IMG/VR virus record: IMGVR_UViG_3300042471_000832
Span: 1-20,988 of that record
Length of the DNA stretch: 20,988 bases
Reading direction: 5' to 3' (one strand)
From: a virus
Shown: positions 13,243 to 20,988 of the stretch, piece after piece
Position numbering within the stretch: position 1 is the stretch's first letter
How the letters are laid out: the number at the start of each line of letters is the position of its first letter
The notes under the pieces: model-generated
Database searches by the model: none
Seen by the model: the letters and a program-made list of their open reading frames with translations, nothing else
What the model was told of the DNA's origin: nothing
Program-made: the position numbers and the translations under genes

Positions 13243-15591
13243 ATGAAACTGTTAGACACAGAACTACTGGCCGACGTAGTGTCAGTATACGACCAAACGA
13301 AAACAACTATTCAGGGTAACATTGAAAATAAAACCTTCAATAGCGTGCCCGTCCTTGGTTCGCCTGTAACTAAATTTATCGACGTGGTTACAGACTCGGG
13401 TATCCAGCAAAACGGATTTACGTTCTGCACCACAAACAACCGACTATTTATCGTCGGCGCTGCTATCGGTTCTACCGCTCCAACTATCGCGCAACACCCA
13501 ATCCTCCTTTACAACTTCGACCTGGCGACGGGCGCTTCAAGCTATGTCGGTAGGATCGTTGTCCAACTTCCAGTTGCTTTATTGGTACCCCACACTTTCC
13601 GATCAATAAAAGTGATCGACAACCCGACCACGACTGGTTGGAAGATTTACCTGACTACATCTCAAAACTTTCTTCAATCGGGTCAATTTCTGGTCAACAA
13701 CGTCGGCCAGTCCGACTTCGTCCAGGGTGCGTCACCTCCGCCGATTCAATACCCGATCGCTGCGGGGACAGACCAAAAAGCGGTTTTCCATCTTGGACAA
13801 ACTGCAGTTTCAAACAACCTGACAGGCACCCCGACACTTGGAACTCCTGTCACGTTCAACGTAGCAGGCCATACCTACGTTAACGGAGACCAATGCTATA
13901 TCAGCTCGCAGGCTGGTCCTGCATGGACGGCGTCAACATTCGTAGTCAACACGCGTTATTTCGTCGTCAACGCTGGCGTCGGGACATTCCAGCTATCTGC
14001 GACATTCGGTGGCGCTCCTATCGCAGCAGCAGCAGGACCGACTTCGGTTGTCATCAACCAAATCAACACAGAGATTGAACCCGCAGGCGCGGTGCTCGAT
14101 TTTTCAGCAAACAGACTCTACACGCACACGGGTTTAGCAGCGGCCCATCAATACTTCGTCAGGAATACTTCAATAGCTCCCGTTTATGCGGCGGACTCTG
14201 GGGTGACGATTACAGCAGCGGCTCCGGGCAAGGTGCAAATCGTCGGTCACGGCTACAAGATCAACGATACCGTGATGCTACTGTCTGGAACGGTGCCCGG
14301 TGGTCTAGCTCTCGCAACGGTTTATTTCGTAGTGAACCCATCAGCAAACGACTTTGAACTTAGCGCGACGGCTGGCGGTACTGGTATCACTACCTCAACA
14401 GCAGGTCTCGTAACTATCGGGCGGGCTTGGGGCTACACCAACTCTCAGTGGGTGCATCGGACGAGCATTCTTCCAGCACTAACCGGTGTGATTCTTCTCA
14501 CGGATTCGGAAAACCAAGCGACCCCCGTTGATGCTCCAGTTAACGGAGGGATTCTGAACGGCAATTCGTGCGCGTTCTTTGCTACAAGCACCAACATGTA
14601 TCTCGGGCTGCTCTCTGAGCTTACTGCAGGTGCGACCACGTGGCCGAGCCTCACGACCTCAAACTATCTCGGGGCGATTGGTCAGTATGTTGTTCCTTCT
14701 GCAATCAACGCTTCGTGGTCAAACTCAATCGATCAAGCAATCGTAGCACTCAACACGGTTAAGTTTTTGACGAAGAAAGTCATAAACAACCAAATTGATA
14801 CGGTGTTCGGCCAGATGGGAATCCGGCAATATGAAGCTGTAAACCCACAAGGCGTAGAGATGGAGTTTTTCGGCGCGCCTCAAGGATTCTCCAACCAGTT
14901 TGGTTGGTTGTTCTCAGTGGGACCGGCTTCGGTAACGGGTCAGCGTGGCGTTATCGCGATGGATCTGAAATCTGATATCGCGTGCACGACTTCTTATATC
15001 GTTACGAAAGTTTTAGATTTCGTACCTACGACGACGATCAAGCGATTGAAAGCAACGGTTGAAAATAGAGACCCAGGCTCTCAACTCGTAGTGTTCTACC
15101 GGACTTCAGGGTTCGGCAGCATCTCGGGCGGATGGGTAATGATTAACCCAGACGAGGTTCAAGCCATCGGGTCAGTATCTCAGATTCAATTCAAGCTTGG
15201 AGTCGCGGTCCAGTGTATTGGAAAGTCGACACCGATTCAAATCTCGTCGTTTGCGGTCGGATATGATTCGCTGCAAGAGATGTCGGATTTCTGGGAGTAC
15301 TCGTACGACGACTCAAGCGTGGGTAGCCCGACCCGTTGCGGTTTTAGGCTTCGAGACACCTATGCCGTCGCAGTGCCTAGCGCGCTTACGTTCCGGGCGT
15401 TTGATCTTTCAGACAATTTGCTAGTATCTGAGAGCATCACAGCAGCACCAACCAAGTTCCAATATTCAACTGATGGTGGGACTACTTGGTTGGCATTGGG
15501 AACCATTCCAAACACGATTGGGACGTTGATTAGGTACACGTTCACTTCGCCTCCAGGAGTGGATATCCGACCGAGCTTGAGAGACTCCTAA
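13243..15591 (+). CDS. large beta-rich tail or neck protein with two internal repeats (782 aa)
   Basis: GAGGAG six bases before ATG 13243. Two copies of a ~60-residue module are visible at about residues 207-268 and 334-392: an H.Y..GD/ND opening, a P..L/T spacer, then YFVVN followed by F.LSAT.GG..I. The first copy has NTRYFVVNAGVGTFQLSATF, the second ATVYFVVNPSANDFELSATA. Such modules are common in phage tail and appendage proteins. The C-terminal ~200 residues are strand-rich (VVFYRTSGFGSISGGWVMIN) and could be a beta-sandwich or propeller region. No enzymatic motif is visible. Likely a major component of the tail or its appendages. Confidence 0.8.
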   Translation: MKLLDTELLADVVSVYDQTKTTIQGNIENKTFNSVPVLGSPVTKFIDVVTDSGIQQNGFTFCTTNNRLFIVGAAIGSTAPTIAQHPILLYNFDLATGASSYVGRIVVQLPVALLVPHTFRSIKVIDNPTTTGWKIYLTTSQNFLQSGQFLVNNVGQSDFVQGASPPPIQYPIAAGTDQKAVFHLGQTAVSNNLTGTPTLGTPVTFNVAGHTYVNGDQCYISSQAGPAWTASTFVVNTRYFVVNAGVGTFQLSATFGGAPIAAAAGPTSVVINQINTEIEPAGAVLDFSANRLYTHTGLAAAHQYFVRNTSIAPVYAADSGVTITAAAPGKVQIVGHGYKINDTVMLLSGTVPGGLALATVYFVVNPSANDFELSATAGGTGITTSTAGLVTIGRAWGYTNSQWVHRTSILPALTGVILLTDSENQATPVDAPVNGGILNGNSCAFFATSTNMYLGLLSELTAGATTWPSLTTSNYLGAIGQYVVPSAINASWSNSIDQAIVALNTVKFLTKKVINNQIDTVFGQMGIRQYEAVNPQGVEMEFFGAPQGFSNQFGWLFSVGPASVTGQRGVIAMDLKSDIACTTSYIVTKVLDFVPTTTIKRLKATVENRDPGSQLVVFYRTSGFGSISGGWVMINPDEVQAIGSVSQIQFKLGVAVQCIGKSTPIQISSFAVGYDSLQEMSDFWEYSYDDSSVGSPTRCGFRLRDTYAVAVPSALTFRAFDLSDNLLVSESITAAPTKFQYSTDGGTTWLALGTIPNTIGTLIRYTFTSPPGVDIRPSLRDS

Positions 15592-15600
15592 GGGGACACA

Positions 15601-16689
15601 ATGAGTAACCAACTAATACAGAGCGGAACAGTCGTACAGAGCACGTCTCTTGCTTCAATCTGGGGCAATCAGCTAGTCACTGGCGGCGTCAAACAGGAGT
15701 CAAGTCAGGCGTGCATCGTCGATCTGATTCCGCCTGTATTTGGGGGGATTTCATTTTTAGGGCTAGGGGTTTTGGGCCAGTTTCAGATTCAGTATTCAGC
15801 GGGCCTAGATCCCTCGACTCCGGTCAGGTACGAGATTTATATCCAGGCAGGAACTGCGACTGGGCTTTTTAACCTGATCAATGTCGCGCTTGTGACGCAG
15901 TCATTGACTACGGATCTGTTCGCACTCGCTGACGGGTCCCTTCTGGTTCCAGCAACAACCTACTTCGTCGGAGTTCGAGCAGTCGATGCAGTAGGTAACA
16001 GAGATTCAAACCTAGTATCCCTCTCATTGGTTAGCCCAGGGATTACAGGTGCGAATATCGCGACCATTAGTGGCATGTTCGCGGTCGATGATACGAATGA
16101 TTTTATCGGGAGCTTCTGGGTCGCTGACTCATTGGGGACGATTACTAACCCACTCAGGCTGGGGACCGCATCCTTCGTCGTATACGACAACAATGGAAAC
16201 GCCGTACCAGGGTTTACTCAGAGTGGGATTATTCCAGATATCAATGGGTTCTTTGAAATCACACCGATCCCGTCAATTTTAGATTTCGAGCACAACTTCT
16301 ACGCGGCAAAAGTGACGATCGCAGTGGATGGGGTGCCGATCACCTACACGCTTCCCGTCACTCAGCAACCCGTGTTGCCGCAGTATGAGACGCGAGCCGT
16401 ATTCTCGATTAGCCCAATTAATCAACTACAAGGGACCTTCTGGGTCATTAACAATACGGGCCAAGTAATTGATGACCTTGGGACTGCCTCGTTTTCCATC
16501 CGGGACGTAAACGGAGCACTCATTGGGATAGCTCAATCCGGGCTTGTCGCCGACGTTAACGGTTTCTACAAAATGACTCCGGTCAGTGCTTCAGTGTTAA
16601 CGTCGTTGACTCACTATACCGTGCAAATAGAAATTAATGCGCACGGCGGCCCACGGACTGGTTGTGTAGGCTTGAGCATCGCGGAGTAA
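15601..16689 (+). CDS. fibronectin-III-like and repeat-domain virion protein (362 aa)
   Basis: AAGGGG lies before ATG 15601. Residues about 40-145 look like a fibronectin type III domain (QYSAGLDPSTPVRYEIYIQA ending in PATTYFVGVRAVDAVGNRDS). It is followed by two similar ~100-residue strand domains, at about 150-260 and 265-362. Both contain FW(V) after a G.F/GTF step, then GTASF followed by V.D.NG, and later SG(I/L).(P/A)D(I/V)NGF(F/Y).(I/M)TP. The domain architecture (one FN3 plus two repeats) is typical of surface-exposed phage appendage proteins that contact carbohydrates or the cell surface. The specific ligand is unknown. Confidence 0.8.
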   Translation: MSNQLIQSGTVVQSTSLASIWGNQLVTGGVKQESSQACIVDLIPPVFGGISFLGLGVLGQFQIQYSAGLDPSTPVRYEIYIQAGTATGLFNLINVALVTQSLTTDLFALADGSLLVPATTYFVGVRAVDAVGNRDSNLVSLSLVSPGITGANIATISGMFAVDDTNDFIGSFWVADSLGTITNPLRLGTASFVVYDNNGNAVPGFTQSGIIPDINGFFEITPIPSILDFEHNFYAAKVTIAVDGVPITYTLPVTQQPVLPQYETRAVFSISPINQLQGTFWVINNTGQVIDDLGTASFSIRDVNGALIGIAQSGLVADVNGFYKMTPVSASVLTSLTHYTVQIEINAHGGPRTGCVGLSIAE

Positions 16690-16691
16690 AC

Positions 16692-17219
16692 ATGGCACTG
16701 AGACGCGCACAAATGCTGACTTCGACAAATTACTGGCAAGAGGTAAACCTTGCCTTCAATTTGCCGTTAGCGGTAGCGCCTCAGACCGTTATTTGCACCA
16801 GACTATCAAGCGGAGTTAATCCAATTTCCGTTCAATTAGCCGCTCAGTACTCTGAGACTGGCGACAACCTTAACGTGATGGCCTATTTGCAGCGGGTTGT
16901 AGGTCGACCGATTCAGGCTGGATCATGTGCGTTTTCTCTCACTGAAATTACGGGTGATGGAACATGGAGCGCAGTCAACACTGATACGGTGTCAGGCACT
17001 GAGGATGCAATCGGTCGATGGGTTGGGGTAATTCCAGCCGGTGATGTAATCACTAACCTCTGCATGGGTAAAAGCACTCTAAGAGTAAAAGCGACATTGC
17101 AGCGTGCAGGTAAGACTTTCACAAAAGACATTTATGTGAACCACCTCGGTATAGGTGAGGCCATGGGTTTCTTTAGAAACAAAATTTTGCATATCGAGAC
17201 TGGTAAAAAAGACGAGTAA
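16692..17219 (+). CDS. virion-associated protein (175 aa), unknown
   Basis: Begins at ATG 16692, with CGGAG five bases upstream, three bases after the stop of the preceding gene. The sequence is strand-forming: NYWQEVNLAFNLPLAVAPQT, ICTRLSSGVNPISVQLAAQY, AYLQRVVGRPIQAGSCAFSL and STLRVKATLQRAGKTFTKDI. It ends in a basic tail (FFRNKILHIETGKKDE). An upstream TTG at 16662 would extend it but overlaps the previous gene without an SD. Location among tail genes suggests a structural accessory role. Confidence 0.75.
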   Translation: MALRRAQMLTSTNYWQEVNLAFNLPLAVAPQTVICTRLSSGVNPISVQLAAQYSETGDNLNVMAYLQRVVGRPIQAGSCAFSLTEITGDGTWSAVNTDTVSGTEDAIGRWVGVIPAGDVITNLCMGKSTLRVKATLQRAGKTFTKDIYVNHLGIGEAMGFFRNKILHIETGKKDE

Positions 17220-17276
17220 GCGTCAAACTAGATTAAACCACGAAGATCCCGCTTAAGCAGGGGGAGGGAGTATAGA

Positions 17277-19709
17277 ATGAGTTCACAAAAAGGTTACAGC
17301 ACGCAGGAAAAAGACGACCGGTTATCTGCTCAGTTTCAGACTATTGAACCTGTCAGAGAGCTTCAGTACGGCTCCACGGTTGTAGCCCATCAATTTGTTT
17401 ACGAAGTAGGCACTGACGCCGCTGAAGCTGGCTCTACAGCTTACTCAATCGTAGCTTCTGCCCACGCAGCTCTCAAGGGTGACGTCATCCTTTTGACGAG
17501 CGGTGCCCTTTCAGGCCGTGAAGTAAAGGTCTGGGAAGTATCGGCTAACCTCATTACCCTTGCTGAGACTCTTCCTTCAGCGATTGCTGCAGCTGTCACT
17601 TTTAAAATTCTTCGGCACAAATATCCATCGGTTGACTCGACCGGGGCTGTGAATATCACTGGATCGATTTCATTCTCTGAAGAAGCTACGGCTGCTGACG
17701 GTGGTGCTCTTCCTGCTGTAGTAAAGGTAGTCGGCGGGTATGATGGATCGGCTGTTCAGGTCATTAAAACTAATGCCGCTGGTGAGCTTGAGGTTGATGT
17801 GCTTTCAAGCGCGCTTCCGACTGGAGCGGCTACTGAAGCTACATTATTGGGTGTTGCTACTGAGGCAACAGTAAGCACGCTGGCAAGTGAGGCTACTCTA
17901 GCGACTTTGGCGACCGAAACCACTGTAGCCACCCTTGCCACCGAAGCTACTGTAGCAACGCTCGCCACGGAGGCTACTGTCGCTACACTTGCGACTGCTG
18001 CTGCTCAAGCTGACGGCACTCAAAAGAGTCAGATTGTTGACGGCGCTGGCAACGTCATTAGCTCAACTTCTAATGCTCTCGACGTAAATTTAAAGAGTCC
18101 TGTCATCGTCGATGTTAACCTCGATGAAGCAGATGATTCGGTGGCAGTGTTTGGGTATGATGGCACTGTTAACAGAGCGATCAAGACCGATGCTTCAGGG
18201 GAACTCCAGGTAGATATTCTAAGCTCGGCATTGCCTACTGGAGCTGCTACCGAGACGACTCTTAATGCAATTAAGACTGCAGTAGAGCTGATTGATAACA
18301 CGGTTAGCGGAAACGAATTACAGGTAGACATTGTATCTTCGGCACTTCCATCAGGAGCAGCAACAGAGACAACGCTTCTAGCTATTGAAGCTGATACAAC
18401 TTCACTAGCTGGATGTGTATCTGGTTCGGAAGTTCAAGTAGATGTAGTATCTAGCGCACTCCCTATAGGCGCAGCTACTGAAACTACTCTTGCAGATATC
18501 AAAACCGCTGTTCAGCTCATTGATAACGCGATCTCCGGTAACGAGATGCAGGTTGATGTTGTTAGTTCTGCTCTCCCTACAGGAGCTGCAACGGAAGCGA
18601 CTCTTGCAACACTAGCGACAGAAGCGACTGTAAGCACGCTCGCTACTGAAACTACGGTTTTGACTTTAGGGACAGAGACTACACTTCTAGCAGTTAAAAC
18701 CGCTGTCGAAGCGATTGAAAACACGGTTAGCGGCAGTGAACTTCAAGTCGATGTTGTTACTTCAGCCCTTCCGACCGGAGCCGCAACGAGCGCGGCGCAG
18801 ACTGACGGCTCCCAAAAGACTCAAATTGTAGATGGGTCTGGGAACGTCATCGGATCGACCGGGAACGCATTAGATGTTAATGTAAAAACACCGATTACGG
18901 TCGACGTTAGCTTATCTGAGGCAAATGACTCGGTTGCTGTCTTCGGGAGCGACGGAACTACTAACCGAGCGCTTAAGACTGACGCAAACGGTGAGCTTCA
19001 AATCGACGTTCTTTCGAGCGCATTACCTACCGGAGCTGCAACGGAGACTACTCTTGGAGCGGTTAAAACATCAGTAGAGCTTATTGATGACGCTGTTGTA
19101 GTGGATGGCGCTGCTTTTGCGGGTAAGGGTCTTGTTATTGCTGGTATTACCCCTGGTGGGGTTGCTCAGATTATTGAGACCAATGCCAGCGGACACGTTC
19201 ACGTAGCAGATGGCGGCGGTTCTTTGACGGTTGATGCTACCTCTTGGCCATTGCCGACCGGGGCTGCTACCGAAACCACGCTTTCCACGCTGAATGGGAA
19301 GGTCACTGACTGTAACACTGGTGCGGTGACGATCTCGACGGCTCTTCCAAGTGGAACCAATACGATCGGTAAGATTGACGTTAATACCTTGTCGGTTATC
19401 GACCTTCTTGATGCCGGTATCTTGGATACTTCTAGCACCAACATTAACGGTAGCGCATCGGCTCCTACTCAGGTTGTAGCCTCTACTGCAGCTGCTACAA
19501 AAAAGTTACAGCTCCTCGACACGACTGGAGCTTTCATCGGAGTTTACACTGGTGCGGCTCTCTCTGAGGTGCTTCAGTTTGTAATGGGTCCGGGTTCTGA
19601 CCAGACGATTGAGCATTCAATCCCTGCCGGCACTCGGATTAGCCTGAAACGTCTTGATTCGACTACAGCGGTATCTAGTGGAATTGTGGCAATTAACTTC
19701 ATCGGATGA
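17277..19709 (+). CDS. repeat-built fibre or appendage protein (810 aa)
   Basis: GGGAGG lies before ATG 17277. The first ~130 residues form a non-repetitive N-terminal domain. From about residue 170 to 680 the protein is built of repeats: eight versions of a core ending in ALPTGAAT(E/S), five tandem 9-residue units of the type LATEATVAT at about 193-243, and a ~100-residue block present twice at about 244-345 and 508-605, opening Q(K/T)... IVDG.GNVI.ST.NALDVN. The last ~110 residues are non-repetitive and strand-rich. Repeats of this type are widespread in phage tail-fibre-like proteins, where they form extended trimeric shafts. No enzymatic motif seen. The synonymous variation between repeat copies is high. 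Confidence 0.8.
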   Translation: MSSQKGYSTQEKDDRLSAQFQTIEPVRELQYGSTVVAHQFVYEVGTDAAEAGSTAYSIVASAHAALKGDVILLTSGALSGREVKVWEVSANLITLAETLPSAIAAAVTFKILRHKYPSVDSTGAVNITGSISFSEEATAADGGALPAVVKVVGGYDGSAVQVIKTNAAGELEVDVLSSALPTGAATEATLLGVATEATVSTLASEATLATLATETTVATLATEATVATLATEATVATLATAAAQADGTQKSQIVDGAGNVISSTSNALDVNLKSPVIVDVNLDEADDSVAVFGYDGTVNRAIKTDASGELQVDILSSALPTGAATETTLNAIKTAVELIDNTVSGNELQVDIVSSALPSGAATETTLLAIEADTTSLAGCVSGSEVQVDVVSSALPIGAATETTLADIKTAVQLIDNAISGNEMQVDVVSSALPTGAATEATLATLATEATVSTLATETTVLTLGTETTLLAVKTAVEAIENTVSGSELQVDVVTSALPTGAATSAAQTDGSQKTQIVDGSGNVIGSTGNALDVNVKTPITVDVSLSEANDSVAVFGSDGTTNRALKTDANGELQIDVLSSALPTGAATETTLGAVKTSVELIDDAVVVDGAAFAGKGLVIAGITPGGVAQIIETNASGHVHVADGGGSLTVDATSWPLPTGAATETTLSTLNGKVTDCNTGAVTISTALPSGTNTIGKIDVNTLSVIDLLDAGILDTSSTNINGSASAPTQVVASTAAATKKLQLLDTTGAFIGVYTGAALSEVLQFVMGPGSDQTIEHSIPAGTRISLKRLDSTTAVSSGIVAINFIG
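17853..18005 (+). repeat. nonapeptide repeat tract
   Basis: Five tandem copies of a 9-residue unit of the form TLATEATVA fill this segment, with codons varied between copies. It suggests a regular rod-like shaft segment. Confidence 0.8.
18006..19090 (+). repeat. long internal duplication of ~100 residues, 264 residues apart
   Basis: The block starting at 18006 and the block starting at 18798 encode nearly parallel sequences. Both run from an IVDG.GNVI start through a NALDVN strand, then SVAVFG.DGT.NRA(I/L)KTD and an ALPTGAATETTL end. Between them lie four shorter ALPTGAAT units. The order suggests growth by duplication of a multi-unit segment. Confidence 0.75.
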
Positions 19710-19730
19710 TGAACTAGGAGACTACTTAAA

Positions 19731-20988
19731 ATGCCAGCAAGTATATTTGCAGGATCAAAAGTCAAAACTCTGAAAGGTACGCTTTCGCTTAACGGCGGGG
19801 CGGACGTTATCAGTTCAACTGTAGACCCAACAAGCGTTGCAGTAGACGCAAGTCCAGGCTCTATTCTTCTGAATACGACTTCCGGTAAACAGTACCGGAA
19901 GAACGATTCAGGAAGCTCTACCAACTGGACTGAAGTTGGAGCAGGAACGAGCGGAATTAACTACATTACGAATCCTACGGCTTCGACTAACACGACCGGA
20001 TGGAGCACTTATGCCGACGCTGCTGGTACTACCCCTGTAGACGGTTCTGGTGGTTCACCTACCGTTACCTGGACTCGTTCGACGACTACTCCTCTTCGTG
20101 GAGCTGCTGACTTCAACTTCACTAAAGATGCAGCAAACCGCCAAGGTGAAGGCGTTGCTACTGACATCACGATTGACCTTGCAGATCGTGCCAAGGTTTT
20201 GACGGTTACCTTTGATTATGAGGTTTTAAGCGGAACCTATGCCAGCGGAGATTTAACGGTCTATTTGATCGCTGATCCATCTGGAACTCCAGTTGTTATC
20301 CAGCCAGCTGGATACACTGTACAGGCTGCAACGGTTGGAACGACCATGCGCCAGATTGCTACCTTCCAGACTCAAGCTACTGGACAGAGCTACCGTGTTT
20401 GCTTCCATGTAGCATCTACGTCTGCCTCTGCTTATGTGCTCGCGATTGATAACGTAATCTGTGGACCTCAGACCACAGTGTACGGAAGCCCTGTAACAGA
20501 TTGGCAATCTTACACGCCAACTATTACTAACGCGACTGGCATTACGAGTGCAACGGGTGCATTTCGCAGAATAGGCGACTCATATCATGTGCGCGTGGCG
20601 TTTTCTGTACCAAGCCAAGCAAGAACAGCAACTACTTCGTGGAAAATCAGCTTACCAAATAACGTCACACCAGACACTACAAGCGCGCCAGATATTGGTG
20701 GAACGGCAGTTCACGGGTTTTATGAGGTTTACGGGGATCTAACTGGAACCTCAAACCAATATGTGCAGCTTGATGGAGTCAGAGTGCAGTCGTCCGGTGT
20801 TTTTCTAGCAAAGCGTGGAACAAATAGAGATTTATATGACGCGGACTTTAATAGTGTTGGTGCGGCAAAATATATTTCTGCGGATTTTACTTTTAAAGTT
20901 GCCGGCCTCTCATCCTCCGTCCAAATGTCCAACGACACCGATACTCGGGTGGTTGCTACACGGGCAACGATAACCTCCGGCGGTCCGG
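19731..20988 (+). CDS. tail-fibre or appendage protein, C-terminus cut by window edge
   Basis: ATG 19731 has TAGGAG ten bases upstream, and the frame stays open for 419 codons to the edge. The N-terminal ~60 residues include a SGKQYRKNDSG...NWTEVG strand motif common at the start of phage fibre domains. Residues about 75-245 look like a carbohydrate-binding-type beta-sandwich (AADFNFTKDAANRQGEGVAT, VTFDYEVLSGTYASGDLTVY, RQIATFQTQATGQSYRVCFH). A further module starts near 262 with WQSYTPTITNATGITSATGA and RRIGDSYHVRVAF, a pattern known from phage fibre proteins. Likely a receptor-binding or accessory fibre; the real C-terminus is outside the window. Confidence 0.75.
   Translation, partial: MPASIFAGSKVKTLKGTLSLNGGADVISSTVDPTSVAVDASPGSILLNTTSGKQYRKNDSGSSTNWTEVGAGTSGINYITNPTASTNTTGWSTYADAAGTTPVDGSGGSPTVTWTRSTTTPLRGAADFNFTKDAANRQGEGVATDITIDLADRAKVLTVTFDYEVLSGTYASGDLTVYLIADPSGTPVVIQPAGYTVQAATVGTTMRQIATFQTQATGQSYRVCFHVASTSASAYVLAIDNVICGPQTTVYGSPVTDWQSYTPTITNATGITSATGAFRRIGDSYHVRVAFSVPSQARTATTSWKISLPNNVTPDTTSAPDIGGTAVHGFYEVYGDLTGTSNQYVQLDGVRVQSSGVFLAKRGTNRDLYDADFNSVGAAKYISADFTFKVAGLSSSVQMSNDTDTRVVATRATITSGGP

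Noticed and set aside
17853-19290. Possible CRISPR array or intergenic repeats
   Set aside because: Repeats are in frame within one long coding sequence, differ at synonymous sites and have no regular spacer structure.
19731-20988. Target of a diversity-generating retroelement in the terminal fibre gene
   Set aside because: No reverse transcriptase or template repeat is visible; the 3' end of the gene, where a variable region would sit, is outside the window.

Overview
This window is a stretch of a double-stranded DNA tailed bacteriophage genome (or a prophage). It carries a complete packaging and head-building cassette on the + strand, and a run of small early-type genes ending in DNA-recombination functions on the - strand. 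The two units diverge from about 4.73 kb. I see no ribosomal, metabolic or host housekeeping gene. Strong Shine-Dalgarno (SD) sites, one-base and four-base gene overlaps and dense packing all fit a phage. The host is probably a proteobacterium: that is inferred from the type of RecT-like protein at the left edge and is not proven.

Left arm (1-4739, - strand, read right to left). It opens with a 213-aa charged protein (3643-4284), followed by a 138-aa protein with an LPD29-like look (3165-3581). Next come two adjacent paralogous helical proteins (2862-3116 and 2632-2865) and a 112-aa basic protein (2297-2635). These are followed by a tiny membrane peptide (2017-2169), a Cys-rich protein (1718-2020) and a Lys/Gly-rich 63-aa peptide (1508-1699). 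After a clear intrinsic terminator (1422-1459) comes a compact recombination cassette: an SSB-like protein, a ribbon-helix-helix-like protein and a RecT-like annealing protein that runs off the left edge. Two upstream regions in this arm (3622-3649 and 4293-4320) share a promoter-like layout with a TGTC(C/G)GACA dyad and may be co-regulated.

Right arm (4733-20988, + strand). The order is a short unknown gene, probable small terminase, large terminase, a small membrane protein, portal, scaffold and major capsid protein, followed by an intrinsic terminator. Next come a beta-rich small virion protein, a tRNA gene with an abnormal 8-bp anticodon stem, and a series of beta-rich, low-complexity virion proteins (117, 140, 81, 782, 362 and 175 aa). 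The last two are an 810-aa repeat-built fibre-like protein and a fibre or tail protein cut by the right edge. The order terminase-portal-scaffold-coat and the absence of a tape-measure gene in 21 kb resemble P22-like podoviruses in layout. The window is incomplete, so tail type is an inference.

The observations I would follow up first are the tRNA with an enlarged anticodon arm, the pair of dyad-containing early promoters, the terminator placed directly before the SSB gene, the tandem paralogs, and the synonymously diversified repeats of the 810-aa protein.
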